Positions 49,416 through 60,761 are shown, counted from the first letter of the stretch. The stretch: 64,000 nucleotides of DNA from Clostridium sp. DSM 17811 (GCF_018861905.1 NZ_JAHLDU010000001.1:248001-312000); one strand, 5' to 3'. A program made the numbers and translations. Notes: generated from the sequence alone by a model not told the origin.

Positions 49416-51176
49416 TTAGTTCTTTACATTAGCCCTACCACTATACACAAGGCCTCTAGCTGCATCCATTGTTATAAAAGAACCAGCTTTAATAATATCA
49501 ACTGCTCCTTTTGCATTGTATATTATTGGAACTGCTTTTGCAGTACCCTCAACAACAACATCTGATCTTGTTGCATCTTCTTCAACAATAATTCCTGAAA
49601 CTCTATCTAATAAATCAGTATATTCTTTAGTTAATGCTTTTACTACTAAAATATCACCATCACGCATAGTTTCATTTGCCTCTTTTGCATTTTGTGCAAA
49701 GCAAGCTGTACCACAAGCTGATGCGCTTATATTTCCTTTACCTTGAAGTAATATATCACCAACAATATGAACCTTCATCATGTTTGTACTACCTACAAAA
49801 TTGGCAGGAATTCCAGCAGCAATAACTACTAAATCTCCCTTTTGTACATACCCTGCTTTTAATGCAATAGCTACAGAATTATCTATAAGTTTATCTGTAG
49901 ATTCTATTTTATCAGCACATACTGAAACAACGCCCCAATTTAATGCTAAACTTCTAGCTACTACTTCATAAGGAGTAACTGCAATAACTGAACATTCTGG
50001 TCTATAAGCTGAAACTTTTCTTGCTGTAGTACCACTTTGAGTTGCAGTAATAATAGCTGAAGCGTTTAATTCCATAGCTGTAGTACAAGTAGCTAAACTA
50101 ATAGCATTTGGTACATTAGGAATATGAACTGCTCCCTTATTCTTTAAATTCTCTTTGTAGTTAAGAGCATTTTCAGCAGTTTGTGCTATTTTAGCCATTA
50201 TAGTAGCTGCTTCAACTGGGTATTTACCATTAGCAGTTTCACCACTTAACATTATAGCATCTGTACCATCAAATATTGCATTTGCAACATCTGAAGACTC
50301 TGCTCTAGTTGGTCTTGGGTTTCTGATCATAGAATCTAACATTTGAGTAGCTGTTATAACTGCTTTACCAGCAGCATTACATTTAGCTATCATCATTTTT
50401 TGAACTATTGGAACTTCCTCTGTTGGAATTTCAACTCCTAAATCTCCTCTGGCAACCATGACAGCATCAGATAACTTAATAATATCATCAATGTTATCAA
50501 CACCTTCTTGATTCTCAACCTTAGAAATTATTTGTACTTTTTCTCCACCATTTTCATTAAGAACACGTCTTATATGAAGTACATCTGATGCTTTTCTTAC
50601 AAATGATGCTGCAATAAAATCAACACCTATTTCGCATCCAAATTTCAAATCATCAATATCTCTTGCTGTAAGTGCAGGAAGATTTATTGCAACTCCAGGA
50701 ACATTAACGCCTTTATGATTTCCTACCATACCAGTATTTGCAACTACGCAATGTACTTTTTTACCTTCAACGCTTTCTACTGTGAGTCCTACTAAACCAT
50801 CATCTATTAATATAGTATCGCCAGCAACAACATCTTTATATAATTCTTCATAAGTTACAGAGCATATAGTTTCATCTCCAATAACTTCTTCACCACAAAC
50901 AACAGTAAATTTAGATCCTTCTTGTAATTCAACTTTACCAGCTGAAAAATTTCCTGTTCTTATTTCTGGTCCTTTAGTATCAAGTATTATAGCAATATGT
51001 CTATTCATTTCTGCTCTAACTAGTTTTACTTTATCAATTCTTTCTTTATGTTCTTGATGATCACCATGTGAAAAATTATGTCTTGAAGCATCCATTCCTG
51101 CATTTATTAAAGCTTTTATAGTTTCCATACTTCCACTAGCTGGTCCTACTGTACAAATCATTTTAGTTTTTTTCAT
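49416..51176 (-). CDS. pyk: Pyruvate kinase with extra C-terminal domain
   Basis: Converts phosphoenolpyruvate and ADP to pyruvate and ATP, the last step of glycolysis. The protein has 586 residues: barrel and B domain (KMICTVGPAS, ILDTKGPEIRTG), the catalytic segment with VMVARGDLGVEIP and ATQMLDSM, the C domain to about 475, and an additional PEP-utilising-enzyme-like domain (about 480-586), as in Bacillus and clostridial enzymes. GAGGAGA ribosome site. It follows pfkA by 71 nt on the same strand, the usual pfkA-pyk pair. Confidence 0.97.
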   Translation of the reverse strand: MKKTKMICTVGPASGSMETIKALINAGMDASRHNFSHGDHQEHKERIDKVKLVRAEMNRHIAIILDTKGPEIRTGNFSAGKVELQEGSKFTVVCGEEVIGDETICSVTYEELYKDVVAGDTILIDDGLVGLTVESVEGKKVHCVVANTGMVGNHKGVNVPGVAINLPALTARDIDDLKFGCEIGVDFIAASFVRKASDVLHIRRVLNENGGEKVQIISKVENQEGVDNIDDIIKLSDAVMVARGDLGVEIPTEEVPIVQKMMIAKCNAAGKAVITATQMLDSMIRNPRPTRAESSDVANAIFDGTDAIMLSGETANGKYPVEAATIMAKIAQTAENALNYKENLKNKGAVHIPNVPNAISLATCTTAMELNASAIITATQSGTTARKVSAYRPECSVIAVTPYEVVARSLALNWGVVSVCADKIESTDKLIDNSVAIALKAGYVQKGDLVVIAAGIPANFVGSTNMMKVHIVGDILLQGKGNISASACGTACFAQNAKEANETMRDGDILVVKALTKEYTDLLDRVSGIIVEEDATRSDVVVEGTAKAVPIIYNAKGAVDIIKAGSFITMDAARGLVYSGRANVKN

Positions 51177-51247
51177 TAATTATTCTCCTCTTATTGTATA
51201 TTATTTTATATTTAGCTTTTATATATAAGCTTTCTTATTAAATCCCT

Positions 51248-52207
51248 TTAGTAAGAAAGAATTTTAGATATTTCATAAAGTTCTTCATTAAATTTTCTTG
51301 GTATTTCTAGTGCTTCATTGATGTCTTCATCAACTATTTTGCCATTTTTCATACCAATAACTCTTCCTGATCTGCCTTCTATAAGTACTTTTACAGCAGC
51401 TACGCCCATTTTAGATGCAAGCATTCTATCAAATGCACTTGGACTTCCACCTCTTTGAATATGACCGAGTATTGTAGCTCTTGATTCAATTCCGGTTATT
51501 TCTTCAACCTGCTTTGCAAGTTCATTGGCACCGCCCACACCTTCAGCGAGGATTATTAGATTGTGCATTTTGCCTCTTAGTTTACCTTCAAATATAGTTT
51601 TGCACAAAGAATCTATTTCATACCCTTTTTCAGGTATAATTACTTCTTCAGCTCCTCCGCCAATACCAGCATATAAAGCTATATCTCCACAGTTTCTTCC
51701 CATTACTTCAACTACGCTAATTCTCTCATGAGAACTTGAAGTATCTCTTATTTTATTTATAGCATCAAGCACTGTATTTAGTGCTGTATCAAACCCTATC
51801 GAATATTCACTATATGGAAGGTCATTATCTATAGTTCCTGGTATACCTACAGTTGCAATACCAAGGTCTGATAAAAGTTGTGCTCCTGCAAAGGAACCAT
51901 CCCCACCAATTACTACTAGTCCATCAATACCAAATACTCTTAGTACATTAACTGCCTTTTTTCTTCCAGCCTCAGTTTTAAATTCTTCACAGCGTGCAGT
52001 TCTAAGAATAGTTCCACCTCTATGAATTATATCTGAAACCGAATGTCTATCCATATCAAATATTTCACCATTTATAAGTCCACTATACCCTCTTTGTACA
52101 CCCATAACTCTTATCCCTTTGAATATAGCCATCCTAACTACTGCTCTAATGGCTGCGTTCATTCCTGGTGCGTCGCCTCCACTTGTTAATACCGCTATTG
52201 TTTTCAT
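51248..52207 (-). CDS. pfkA: 6-phosphofructokinase (ATP)
   Basis: Phosphorylates fructose-6-phosphate, the committed step of glycolysis. The protein has 319 residues, the standard bacterial length. Motifs: [15 protein letters not shown] at the N-terminus, [12 protein letters not shown] near 100, the catalytic [22 protein letters not shown] near 125, and [15 protein letters not shown] near 160. AAGGAGGA ribosome site. It heads the pfkA-pyk pair; the leader contains a decayed tandem duplication of the ribosome-site region. Confidence 0.97.
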   Translation of the reverse strand: MKTIAVLTSGGDAPGMNAAIRAVVRMAIFKGIRVMGVQRGYSGLINGEIFDMDRHSVSDIIHRGGTILRTARCEEFKTEAGRKKAVNVLRVFGIDGLVVIGGDGSFAGAQLLSDLGIATVGIPGTIDNDLPYSEYSIGFDTALNTVLDAINKIRDTSSSHERISVVEVMGRNCGDIALYAGIGGGAEEVIIPEKGYEIDSLCKTIFEGKLRGKMHNLIILAEGVGGANELAKQVEEITGIESRATILGHIQRGGSPSAFDRMLASKMGVAAVKVLIEGRSGRVIGMKNGKIVDEDINEALEIPRKFNEELYEISKILSY

Positions 52208-52213
52208 AACTAT

Positions 52214-52302
52214 TCCTCCTTATAACTCTCTATAGAATAAACAATTATTAATTTTTTCCCCTTTATAATTCTTTGAGGTATAAAACAATTATTAATTGTT
52301 TT
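52214..52302 (-). repeat. Degenerate tandem duplication in the pfkA leader
   Basis: Minus-strand blocks 52302-52257 and 52255-52214 align: both read AATTAATAATTGTTT, then a variable stretch, then GA.TTATAA(A/G)GG.G. The downstream copy provides the pfkA ribosome site AAGGAGG; the upstream copy ends AAAGGGG but no start codon follows. The stretch 52303-52548 beyond it shows no supported gene. Confidence 0.6.
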
Positions 52303-52548
52303 CCATTTCTGTACCATCGGGATAAATCTGCCCCACCGTGGTCATAATATGTCCATGTTACCAACAAAAATATAACTATTATTAAAAAATACCCTTTATA
52401 CTCTAATATTATACAAAATTCTCGAAACATTCAACGGTTTATAGAAATAAATATTTATTTTTTAATAAACGACCTATTACTAGTGTAATGTAATCCTTTT
52501 AATGGTTATATTTAAGCTAAATATATATATATTACCATTTATCAAGAT

Positions 52549-52575
52549 AATATTGTTATTAAAGATAACAATATT
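52549..52575. terminator. Hairpin after dnaE
   Basis: AATATTGTTATT pairs with GATAACAATATT (12-bp arms, 3-nt loop) about 40 nt past the dnaE stop. The tail is only mildly U-rich, so the terminator reading is moderate. Confidence 0.55.
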
Positions 52576-52613
52576 ACCTTTAATAACTACCCCTATAATT
52601 ATACAAAAATATT

Positions 52614-55600
52614 TTATTGTATTTTTATATTATCTTGGCCAAACATTTTTCTTAAAATTTCCATAACATCAATTTCTTCACTGAGCCATAAAGCTTTATC
52701 CACAGCATACATTTTTCTCGGCTCTTTTGTACACAGATATATAGGAGTACTTCCCCTATAAATAGCTAAGTTTTGCTTTATTTTCTTTAATGCATCTTTC
52801 ATCATAACATCATTTTGGACTAAGATATAAATTTTTTCGCTGTTAATTTTCACAAGTGGCTTAATATCTTCGCATAATATCTTTGGTTGTTCCTCTTCGC
52901 GAATACTAACTCTGCCTTTAATTATTACTATTTCATCTTCTTCAACAAGTGACTTATATTTTTCAAATGTCTTTGGAAAAACTATTACTTCAACACTAGC
53001 ATATAAATCCTCTAAATTAATAAATGCCATCATATCATTATTTTTAGTAACTTTTTTACTAACCGATGATATTATACCACCAATTATAACTTTATCACCA
53101 TCTTGAAGTTTAAAACTTTCACTAAGCATTTCATTATCTTCTTCAAGACTCTCATCTACCACAATATCAGATATTCTAGTATTGGTCTGTATATTAAGGG
53201 TTTCTTCGTATTCATCTAGCGGATGACCGGATAAATATATTCCAGTCATTTCCTTTTCCATAGCTAAAATATGTTTCTTTTTAAATTCTTTGATATTAGG
53301 ATACTCTATTTCAAAATTATTATAATCATTATCAAAATCTAAAAATAGATTTATTTGTCCTGAAATATTTCTCTTTCTATCATTATTCACTCCGTCTAAT
53401 ACCTTCTCGTAAACTGCTAGCAGTTGTGATCTATGAACTTTAAAATCATCAAATGCTCCTGCCTTAATAAGACTTTCTACTGCTCGTTTACTTACACAAG
53501 ATGTGTCTATTTTATTGCAAAAATCCATAAAGCCTGAAAACTCGCCTTTCTCTTCTCGATTATGTACAATGCTCTCTATTACATTTACCCCTACATTTTT
53601 AAGTGCTGACAGGCCAAATCTTATAGTATCACCTTTTACAGTAAACTCAGCAAAACTTTCATTTATACTAGGAGGCAACACCCCTATATCAATTTGAACT
53701 GCATACCTAGTATAAAAGGCTATTTTCTCAGCATTTCCTTTTACACTATTGAGCATTGCAGCTATAAATTCTGTAGGATAATAACACATTAAATATGCAG
53801 TCTCATAACCTACAACAGCATACGCCGCAGCATGTGATTTATTAAATGCATAAGATGCAAAATCCATCATTTGATCAAATATCTTATTTGCTGCCACCTC
53901 AGTTATGCCATTTCGAAGACAACCCTGTACTTCAATATTTCCAACCTCATCCACTATTCCATGGATAAAGTTATAACGTTCTTCTTCCATAACCTTGTGC
54001 TTTTTTTTAGACATAGCACGACGAACAAGATCCGACCTTCCCATTGAGTACCCAGCAAGTTTTCTAACTATTTCCATAACCTGCTCTTGATATACCATTA
54101 CCCCATAAGTAACGCCAAGGATTTCCTCAAGCTGTGGAGTAACATATTCCACCTTATCCATACTATTTTTATTTCTTATATAACGTGGAATTTCAGCCAT
54201 TGGGCCCGGTCTGTATAAACTTATACCAGCAATAATATCCTCCAAATTGTCAGGTTTTAGTTCCTTCATAAAGCTAGTCATTCCTGCAGACTCCAGCTGG
54301 AATATACCTACGGTTTTTCCTTCTCCAATCATTTTATAAACCTTATGGTCTCCAATATCCAAATCATCTATATCTATAGATACATTTCTGTTTTGTTTTA
54401 CAAAATCTACACAATCCCTCATAACTGTAAGTGTACGAAGTCCAAGGAAATCCATCTTCAAAAGACCAAGTTCCTCAAGGGTCCCCATAGGGAATTGTGT
54501 TACTATCATTTCATCGTTTTTCTGAAGAGGCACATAGTTTACTAATGGCTGTGACGCAATAACTACTCCCGCCGCATGGGTAGAACTATGTCTTGGAAGC
54601 CCCTCGAGTGCCTTTGCAATATTTATAAGTGCTTCAACACGCGAATCATCTTTATATAAGGAATTAAGTTCTGCATTCATTTCCAGAGCCTTATTTATAG
54701 TTATATTAAGCACAGATGGTATCATCTTAGCGATTCTATCCACCTCTGCATACGAATAATTCATAGCACGTCCAACGTCTCTTATACAAGCTCTAGGAGC
54801 CATTGTTCCAAATGTTATAATTTGTGATACATTAGTAGATCCATACTTTTCAACAACATAATCAATTACGTCTTGACGCCTTTCATAACAAAAATCTGAA
54901 TCTATATCTGGCATAGATACTCTTTCTGGATTTAAGAAACGCTCAAAAATAAGACTATACTTAATAGGATCAATCTTCGTTATATCTAAAGTATAAGCAA
55001 CTATTGAACCTGCTGCTGATCCACGCCCAGGGCCTGTTGGAATACCATGATCTACTGCAAACTTAATAAAATCCCATACTATAAGGAAATAATCTACATA
55101 TCCCATTTGTTTTATTATATTAAGCTCATATTCAAGTCTATCCACATACATCTTAGCAATTGGACTCGCTTTAGCTATTTCATTTATGTATTCTATAGAG
55201 AAACCATTGGTAATTACATCACTAAATACCTCATACCTAGGTGCCAACCCCTCGTAACAGTGTTCTCTTAGAAATTCATAAGGATCTACCCCGCCAGGCA
55301 GTGGAAACCTTGGAAGTTTCGATACATGAAATTCATAATCAAAATTGCACATCTCTGCTATTTTGACTGTATTACTAAGCGCCTCTGGAACATAGGCAAA
55401 AGTCTTTTGCATCTCTTCTGGGGACTTTAAATAAAACTGATCTGATGGATACCTCATTCTATTTTCATCATCAACAGTTTTTGCTGTCTGAATACATAAA
55501 AGAATATCATGAGCTTTTGAATCCTCCTGCATTATGTAATGAGTATCATTTGTACAAATTAGTGGAATCCCCGTATCCTTAGATAATTTTACTAAAAGTT

Positions 55601-56195
55601 CGTTAACTTTAAACTGGTCTTGCATACCATGATATTGTAGCTCCAAATAATAGCCATCCTTGAATATATCTCTATATTTCAATGCTATTTCTTTTGCTTT
55701 TTCGTAATTGCCTCGTAGAAGAAGGCTTTGAACCTCTCCACCAAGACAAGCACTACTAGCAATTATTCCTTCACTGTACTTTGATAGGAATTCATAATCA
55801 ACCCTTGGTTTATAATAAAAACCTTTAATGGACGCTGCCGACACTATGTGCATCAAATTTTGATAACCCTTAGCATTCTTAACTAAAAGTATTAAGTGGT
55901 GGGTAGCATTGTCTCTATCAGTTTCCTTTATATTCATAGATTTAGCAGCTACATATATTTCACAACCAATAATAGGTTTAATTCCCTGTTCTTTCGCTTG
56001 TTTATAAAATTCCACACATCCATACATTACTCCATGATCTGTTATAGCAATACTTTTCATGCCTAGCTCTTTGGTCTTAGCTATAAGTTCTTTAATTTTT
56101 CCGGAACCATCAAGAAGGCTATACTCTGTATGCACATGGAGATGTACAAAATCCCCTAAATCATCCCGCTTTTTTATCTTTAGTTTCTCCGTCAT
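52614..56195 (-). CDS. dnaE: DNA polymerase III alpha subunit
   Basis: A replicative polymerase of 1193 residues. It has an N-terminal PHP domain (FVHLHVHTEYSLLDGSG, about 12-220, with ITDHGVMYG), the C-family palm with RGSAAGS and the catalytic PDIDSDF near 435, the GVMVYQEQVMEI segment, a helix-hairpin-helix region near 840, and a C-terminal OB fold (about 1010-1100). It is the DnaE, not PolC, type because no exonuclease insert is present. Start: ATG 56195 follows GAGAGGAAGTG; an upstream in-frame TTG at 56213 precedes that site. It is 21 nt from ytoI. Confidence 0.96.
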   Translation of the reverse strand: MTEKLKIKKRDDLGDFVHLHVHTEYSLLDGSGKIKELIAKTKELGMKSIAITDHGVMYGCVEFYKQAKEQGIKPIIGCEIYVAAKSMNIKETDRDNATHHLILLVKNAKGYQNLMHIVSAASIKGFYYKPRVDYEFLSKYSEGIIASSACLGGEVQSLLLRGNYEKAKEIALKYRDIFKDGYYLELQYHGMQDQFKVNELLVKLSKDTGIPLICTNDTHYIMQEDSKAHDILLCIQTAKTVDDENRMRYPSDQFYLKSPEEMQKTFAYVPEALSNTVKIAEMCNFDYEFHVSKLPRFPLPGGVDPYEFLREHCYEGLAPRYEVFSDVITNGFSIEYINEIAKASPIAKMYVDRLEYELNIIKQMGYVDYFLIVWDFIKFAVDHGIPTGPGRGSAAGSIVAYTLDITKIDPIKYSLIFERFLNPERVSMPDIDSDFCYERRQDVIDYVVEKYGSTNVSQIITFGTMAPRACIRDVGRAMNYSYAEVDRIAKMIPSVLNITINKALEMNAELNSLYKDDSRVEALINIAKALEGLPRHSSTHAAGVVIASQPLVNYVPLQKNDEMIVTQFPMGTLEELGLLKMDFLGLRTLTVMRDCVDFVKQNRNVSIDIDDLDIGDHKVYKMIGEGKTVGIFQLESAGMTSFMKELKPDNLEDIIAGISLYRPGPMAEIPRYIRNKNSMDKVEYVTPQLEEILGVTYGVMVYQEQVMEIVRKLAGYSMGRSDLVRRAMSKKKHKVMEEERYNFIHGIVDEVGNIEVQGCLRNGITEVAANKIFDQMMDFASYAFNKSHAAAYAVVGYETAYLMCYYPTEFIAAMLNSVKGNAEKIAFYTRYAVQIDIGVLPPSINESFAEFTVKGDTIRFGLSALKNVGVNVIESIVHNREEKGEFSGFMDFCNKIDTSCVSKRAVESLIKAGAFDDFKVHRSQLLAVYEKVLDGVNNDRKRNISGQINLFLDFDNDYNNFEIEYPNIKEFKKKHILAMEKEMTGIYLSGHPLDEYEETLNIQTNTRISDIVVDESLEEDNEMLSESFKLQDGDKVIIGGIISSVSKKVTKNNDMMAFINLEDLYASVEVIVFPKTFEKYKSLVEEDEIVIIKGRVSIREEEQPKILCEDIKPLVKINSEKIYILVQNDVMMKDALKKIKQNLAIYRGSTPIYLCTKEPRKMYAVDKALWLSEEIDVMEILRKMFGQDNIKIQ

Positions 56196-56234
56196 TTTTT
56201 CACTTCCTCTCAAACCATAATTTAATTATATATA

Positions 56235-57539
56235 TTATTTACCAAATATTTTTGCAGAAATCATAGACTTTGCAATAGGCTCATTATTCTTATTGTACAT
56301 ATTTATTTCTACCTTAGAAAAACTCCTACCTTTATCAACAATTTTTGCATATATATCTATATCACTACCCATTTGCACAGGTTTCATAAAGTATGACATA
56401 ATACTATCCACTGAGATATTAATGTTATTATTCTGCCTTAATGACATTATCCCCATAGTTGATAGGAGCATATTTAGTGAACTCCAAGAGGCCGTTCCAA
56501 AAGGATCTAACATCTGAGGAATAATTTGGCCATTAAAATGTAAGCTATTATCATCGTGCACACATGTAAAATTCATTAAAATAAGGTCTTCTAAAGTTTC
56601 AGCTACTTGTGGTTGCCTTAGTGCAAACTCCATTGCTTTTATAACATGTTCTATAGTTAAAACCCCTACAAGCTTCTTCTTATCAACTACAGGACAAATT
56701 TTAATTCCATCCCAACCCATAATATGAGCAGCATAAGCTATAGTTGTTTTAGGTGTTACACATACAGGATTCTTATTCATAATTTTATTAATTAGTTCGT
56801 CATCATCATTACATCCTTGTAAATCTCTTAATGTAACTATCCCAATAATTTTCATATTCTCATCGAGTACTGGGTATCTCTCATGATTAGTTTCTAGCAT
56901 TAGTTGCCTCCAGGTAGCCACAGTGTCGGTACCCATGAGACAAGTAGTATTGGTATCCATAACATCTTCAACTAAAATAATTTCCTTTTTAATCATAGTT
57001 TCATAAAGCGCCTTGTTTATCATACTAGCTACTGTAAAGCTATCATAAGTTGAGGATAATACAGGAATTCCTTTTTCATCCGCAAGTCTCTTTACCTTTT
57101 CACTACAATCAAACCCTCCAGTAATCAATACTGCAGCCTCATTTTCAAGGGCAAGCAGTTGTGCTTCTTCCCTATTTCCAACAATAAGGAGGTATCCTGG
57201 CTTTAGATATCTAATTATTGATTCAACAGCCATTGCTCCTATAATAAATTTATTTAAACTTTTATTTATGCCTTCTTTGCCACCCAAAATAGTAGCATCA
57301 AGAATTCTTATAACTTCAGCATAAGTAAGACTATCAATGTTTTTTTTATATACCTTCTCAACTCTTACCGTTCCCACCCTAGGAACGGTATTAACAATAC
57401 CCATATTTTCTGCTTCTTTTATCGCTCTATAAGACGTACCATCACTAATGCCCAGTTCAGAACTGATACCTCTTACAGATATCTTAGTTCCAATTTGCAG
57501 GGCAAGAATATGATTGACTATCTCCTCATGTTTTGACAT
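56235..57539 (-). CDS. ytoI: DRTGG/CBS-domain regulator with hotdog domain (YtoI type)
   Basis: A 434-residue protein with an N-terminal helix-turn-helix (GTKISVRGISSELGISDGTS, about 15-65), a DRTGG domain (about 70-185), a CBS pair (about 190-310, with IIGIVTLRDLQG and LVGVLTIEHVIKAM) and a C-terminal thioesterase-like hotdog domain (about 315-434). CBS pairs usually bind adenine nucleotides, so it is probably a nucleotide-sensing transcription regulator. The target is unknown. GGAGAG ribosome site. It lies between whiA (7 nt) and dnaE in a tight same-strand run. Confidence 0.88.
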   Translation of the reverse strand: MSKHEEIVNHILALQIGTKISVRGISSELGISDGTSYRAIKEAENMGIVNTVPRVGTVRVEKVYKKNIDSLTYAEVIRILDATILGGKEGINKSLNKFIIGAMAVESIIRYLKPGYLLIVGNREEAQLLALENEAAVLITGGFDCSEKVKRLADEKGIPVLSSTYDSFTVASMINKALYETMIKKEIILVEDVMDTNTTCLMGTDTVATWRQLMLETNHERYPVLDENMKIIGIVTLRDLQGCNDDDELINKIMNKNPVCVTPKTTIAYAAHIMGWDGIKICPVVDKKKLVGVLTIEHVIKAMEFALRQPQVAETLEDLILMNFTCVHDDNSLHFNGQIIPQMLDPFGTASWSSLNMLLSTMGIMSLRQNNNINISVDSIMSYFMKPVQMGSDIDIYAKIVDKGRSFSKVEINMYNKNNEPIAKSMISAKIFGK

Positions 57540-57546
57540 TCTCTCC

Positions 57547-58497
57547 TTACCTTCCTTCTTTCCTTAATTCTTCAGCAATTTTTTCTATTCTTCTTAATCT
57601 ATGGTTAATACCAGATTTCCCTACTGGTGGTTCAAGTATTGCTCCAAGTTCTTTTAAAGATTCGTCAGGATACTCAAGCCTTAGCTCAGCGATCTCTCTC
57701 AAATTCTTAGGTAATCTCTTAAGCCCTATTTCTTTTTGTATTAATTTTATACTTTCTACTTGTCTTACTGATGCATTTACTGTTTTACTAAGGTTAGCCG
57801 TTTCACAGTTCACAAGTCTATTTACATTATTCCTCATTTCTTTCATTATTCTTACATTTTCTAAGAATAGTAATGAATTATGTGCTCCAATTATGTTAAG
57901 AAGATCAACAATTTGTTCACCCTCTTTAATATAAATAACAAAACTGCTTTTTCTTTGTATTATTTTTGAAAATAATCCATAGCTATTAATAAGTGTGCTT
58001 AATTCCTGTGCATAATCACTATCATGAGTCACAAACTCTACATGATAATTTTTTTCAGGGTTGCTAATACTTCCACCACCTAAAAAGGCCCCTCTTATAT
58101 ATTTACGTTTGCATTCCTCAGCATCAATTAACCTGCTTGGTATAGTATAATCTATTGAAAAAAAGTTTTCATCCTCAAGGACTGCCACTTGCTTTAATAA
58201 GTCTTTAACACCCATTTCTTCCGTAATTATAACAACATATACATTTTTTTTCTTTAGGGAGTTACTTCTCTTAACTAATAATCTAGCGTGAATACCAAAA
58301 TGTTCCTTTAATAATTTAAAAATAAGTCTTGCTATCGCAGGATTTTCAGTTGTTATTTGAAAATTTATTTGTTTGTTTGATCCAAGTCCAATAGTTCCAC
58401 TAACCTTCATTATAGCCGCCATTTCAGCCATGGCCTCTTTCTTACTCATATCTGTAAATCTACAAATTTCATTTTTAACCTTAGACGAAAATGACAT
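57547..58497 (-). CDS. whiA: DNA-binding protein WhiA
   Basis: A 316-residue protein: an N-terminal LAGLIDADG-homing-endonuclease-like domain without nuclease residues (FLGGGSISNPEKNYHVEF near 130) and a C-terminal helix-turn-helix (about 225-310, LPKNLREIAELRLEYPDESL then GAILEPPVGKSGINHRLRR). It affects cell division and chromosome segregation in Bacillus and sporulation in Streptomyces. AAGGAG ribosome site. The rapZ-yvcK-whiA order is the standard one. Confidence 0.96.
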   Translation of the reverse strand: MSFSSKVKNEICRFTDMSKKEAMAEMAAIMKVSGTIGLGSNKQINFQITTENPAIARLIFKLLKEHFGIHARLLVKRSNSLKKKNVYVVIITEEMGVKDLLKQVAVLEDENFFSIDYTIPSRLIDAEECKRKYIRGAFLGGGSISNPEKNYHVEFVTHDSDYAQELSTLINSYGLFSKIIQRKSSFVIYIKEGEQIVDLLNIIGAHNSLLFLENVRIMKEMRNNVNRLVNCETANLSKTVNASVRQVESIKLIQKEIGLKRLPKNLREIAELRLEYPDESLKELGAILEPPVGKSGINHRLRRIEKIAEELRKEGR

Positions 58498-58554
58498 TAT
58501 TCTACTCCTTACTGCGTTTATTTTCTAAAGGAACATAAAATTAAATAATTTTTA

Positions 58555-59880
58555 CTATTTATTTTCCTTAAGCCTTTGTGATAAATAAAAGTACTCAACT
58601 ATTTTCTTTTTATCGTTAAATAACTTCTTCTCCATAATTGTTTCTACTAAAATGGTTGCAAGCTTGTCTGTATCATGTCTTATATGACCTTTTCCTATTT
58701 TAACAAAATCACTCCTAATCACTCCTACACCAAGCTTTTTAATTTCCTCTTCATTTACAATAACCATATTAGAATTATCATTATGATATCTTAGTTCTAG
58801 TTCACTACTTATTTTCCCTGTATTTACTAAAACGTAATCAACAACTTTGCCTTTAGCATGCCGATTTATAGCCTTTATATGATCATCAACAGTATAATTA
58901 TCGCTCTCACCTGGTTGGGTCATTATATTTGACACATAAATCCTTATTGCCTTTGTCTTATACAATGCATTTCTTATTTCCTTTACTAATAGATTAGGAA
59001 TAATACTAGTATAAAGGCTTCCAGGTCCTAAGATTACTGCATCTGCTTCATTTATAGCAACCAAAGCTTCCTTAAGTGCCTTAGCATCTTTAGGTTCTAT
59101 AAAAACTTCATCAATAGGACTCTTATTTTCTATTACGCCTCTAGGAATATTTGATTCTCCATCAATTATATTTCCATTTTTAAGCTTTGCCTTTAATATC
59201 ATATTATCTAAAGTAACGGGGATAACACTACCTGTTACAGCTAGTACCGAACTCATTTTCTGTACAGCCTCTTCAAAATTATTTGAAATCCCATCCATCG
59301 CCGCTAAAAATAAATTACCAAAACTTTGATCCTTTAGTCTTCCATCTTTAAATCTATACTGTAATAATTCGTCCATTAGCGGCTCCGTATCTGCTAACGC
59401 CAAAATGCAATTTCTAATATCTCCAGGAGGAAGGATGCCTAAATCTTCTCTTAAAATACCTGACCCCCCACCATCATCTGCTACTGTAACTATCGCTGTT
59501 ATATTATTAGTATATTTTTTAAGCCCTCTAAGCATTGTAGATAAACCAGTGCCTCCACCAATTACTACAATCTTAGGTCCCTTTATAAGTACTCTCTTTT
59601 CATATATTAAATCTTCCAATTTTCTAGAACTTATAGCTACATCAATACTACCTGTATTAACTAATATAATAAAAAATTTTATAATTTGTATTATAGCAAC
59701 ATATATTATCAAAGCTCCAAGCACTATAATCAGCGCTGATAAAACTATCTTTGGCAGAGAGTGATATTCTTTATTTATTAGTTCGAAAATTCCAAATACT
59801 AAAATAGAAGCACCTACAATACCTAGAAGAATCCACCTTTTTATATTAATTCCAGGCTTCAGCAAATTCCTTAGCATCAT
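58555..59880 (-). CDS. yvcK: Gluconeogenesis/cell-wall factor YvcK with membrane N-terminus
   Basis: A 441-residue protein. The C-terminal CofD-like domain (about 100-420) shows [28 protein letters not shown] and [15 protein letters not shown]; it binds UDP-N-acetylglucosamine in known members and links carbon status to wall synthesis. Residues 1-75 carry two membrane helices absent from the roughly 317-residue Bacillus protein, a form common in clostridia. Its ATG overlaps the rapZ stop by 4 nt (ATGA), so translation is coupled. Confidence 0.95.
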   Translation of the reverse strand: MMLRNLLKPGINIKRWILLGIVGASILVFGIFELINKEYHSLPKIVLSALIIVLGALIIYVAIIQIIKFFIILVNTGSIDVAISSRKLEDLIYEKRVLIKGPKIVVIGGGTGLSTMLRGLKKYTNNITAIVTVADDGGGSGILREDLGILPPGDIRNCILALADTEPLMDELLQYRFKDGRLKDQSFGNLFLAAMDGISNNFEEAVQKMSSVLAVTGSVIPVTLDNMILKAKLKNGNIIDGESNIPRGVIENKSPIDEVFIEPKDAKALKEALVAINEADAVILGPGSLYTSIIPNLLVKEIRNALYKTKAIRIYVSNIMTQPGESDNYTVDDHIKAINRHAKGKVVDYVLVNTGKISSELELRYHNDNSNMVIVNEEEIKKLGVGVIRSDFVKIGKGHIRHDTDKLATILVETIMEKKLFNDKKKIVEYFYLSQRLKENK

Positions 59881-60761
59881 AGCTTACCATCACCTCTATT
59901 TACATCTTCATTTATGTCCCTGTGATCTATATTAACATCATATCCATTACGCCCAAGTATTTCATAAATTCTATTTGCTATAGCAACTGACCTATGTCTT
60001 CCCCCTGTACATCCTATAGAAACTATAAGTTGTCTTTTTCCTTCTTTTTTATAATTTGGGATAAGAAACTGTAGCATATCTTGAAGTTTTTCTATAAATA
60101 CCTTAGTCCCTTCAAATTCTAATACATAATCACGAACCGGTTGATCATTACCTGAATACTTCTTAAGCTCTGGAATATAAAAAGGATTCGGCAAAAATCT
60201 CACATCAAATACCAAATCCGAATCCACAGGTATTCCATATTTAAATCCAAACGAAAGCACAGTTATAACAAGCTTAGTTTCTATCTGACCTTCCTCACCA
60301 TAGATATTATTTATTTCTTCTGTAAGTTCTCTTGCAGAAAGCTTAGATGTATTAATTATATGGTCAGCACGCTCACGTACCTCCCTAAGTTTGCGTCTTT
60401 CAGTTTCAATTCCATTTACAACTCTTCCCTCTGGCGCTAGGGGATGTTTCCGCCTTGACTCTTTATATCTTTTAATAAGCACTTTATCTGAGGCCTCTAG
60501 AAATAATATTTCGTACTCATACCCTTCATCTTTTAGGTATGTTAAACTTTCAAATAAATCATCAAAAAACTTTCCACCACGAATATCTATAACTAAAGCA
60601 ATTCTGTCAATATTGCCATTAGATTTATAACATGCCTCAGCAAATTTGGGAATTAAAACAGGTGGCAAATTATCCACACAAAAAAAACCTAAATCCTCAA
60701 GGTTTCGTACCGTTTGTGTTTTTCCAGCTCCCGATAACCCCGTCAATATAACAAATCTCAT
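59877..60761 (-). CDS. rapZ: RNase adapter protein RapZ
   Basis: A 294-residue P-loop protein. Walker [12 protein letters not shown] at residue 8, [11 protein letters not shown] near 27, RRKHPLAP near 105, and the C-terminal [15 protein letters not shown] segment that senses or binds small molecules and RNA in E. coli. In enterics it controls glmS mRNA; in Firmicutes (YvcJ) the role is less clear. Start: ATG 60761 follows AGAGGGGG. It heads the coupled rapZ-yvcK pair. Confidence 0.95.
   Translation of the reverse strand: MRFVILTGLSGAGKTQTVRNLEDLGFFCVDNLPPVLIPKFAEACYKSNGNIDRIALVIDIRGGKFFDDLFESLTYLKDEGYEYEILFLEASDKVLIKRYKESRRKHPLAPEGRVVNGIETERRKLREVRERADHIINTSKLSARELTEEINNIYGEEGQIETKLVITVLSFGFKYGIPVDSDLVFDVRFLPNPFYIPELKKYSGNDQPVRDYVLEFEGTKVFIEKLQDMLQFLIPNYKKEGKRQLIVSIGCTGGRHRSVAIANRIYEILGRNGYDVNIDHRDINEDVNRGDGKL

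Noticed and set aside
52300-52400. Short minus-strand frame containing TYYDHGGADLSRWYRNGKQ upstream of pfkA
   Set aside because: No ATG, GTG or TTG with a ribosome site, only about 35 codons, and no family recognised. Chance frame or very old remnant; not called.
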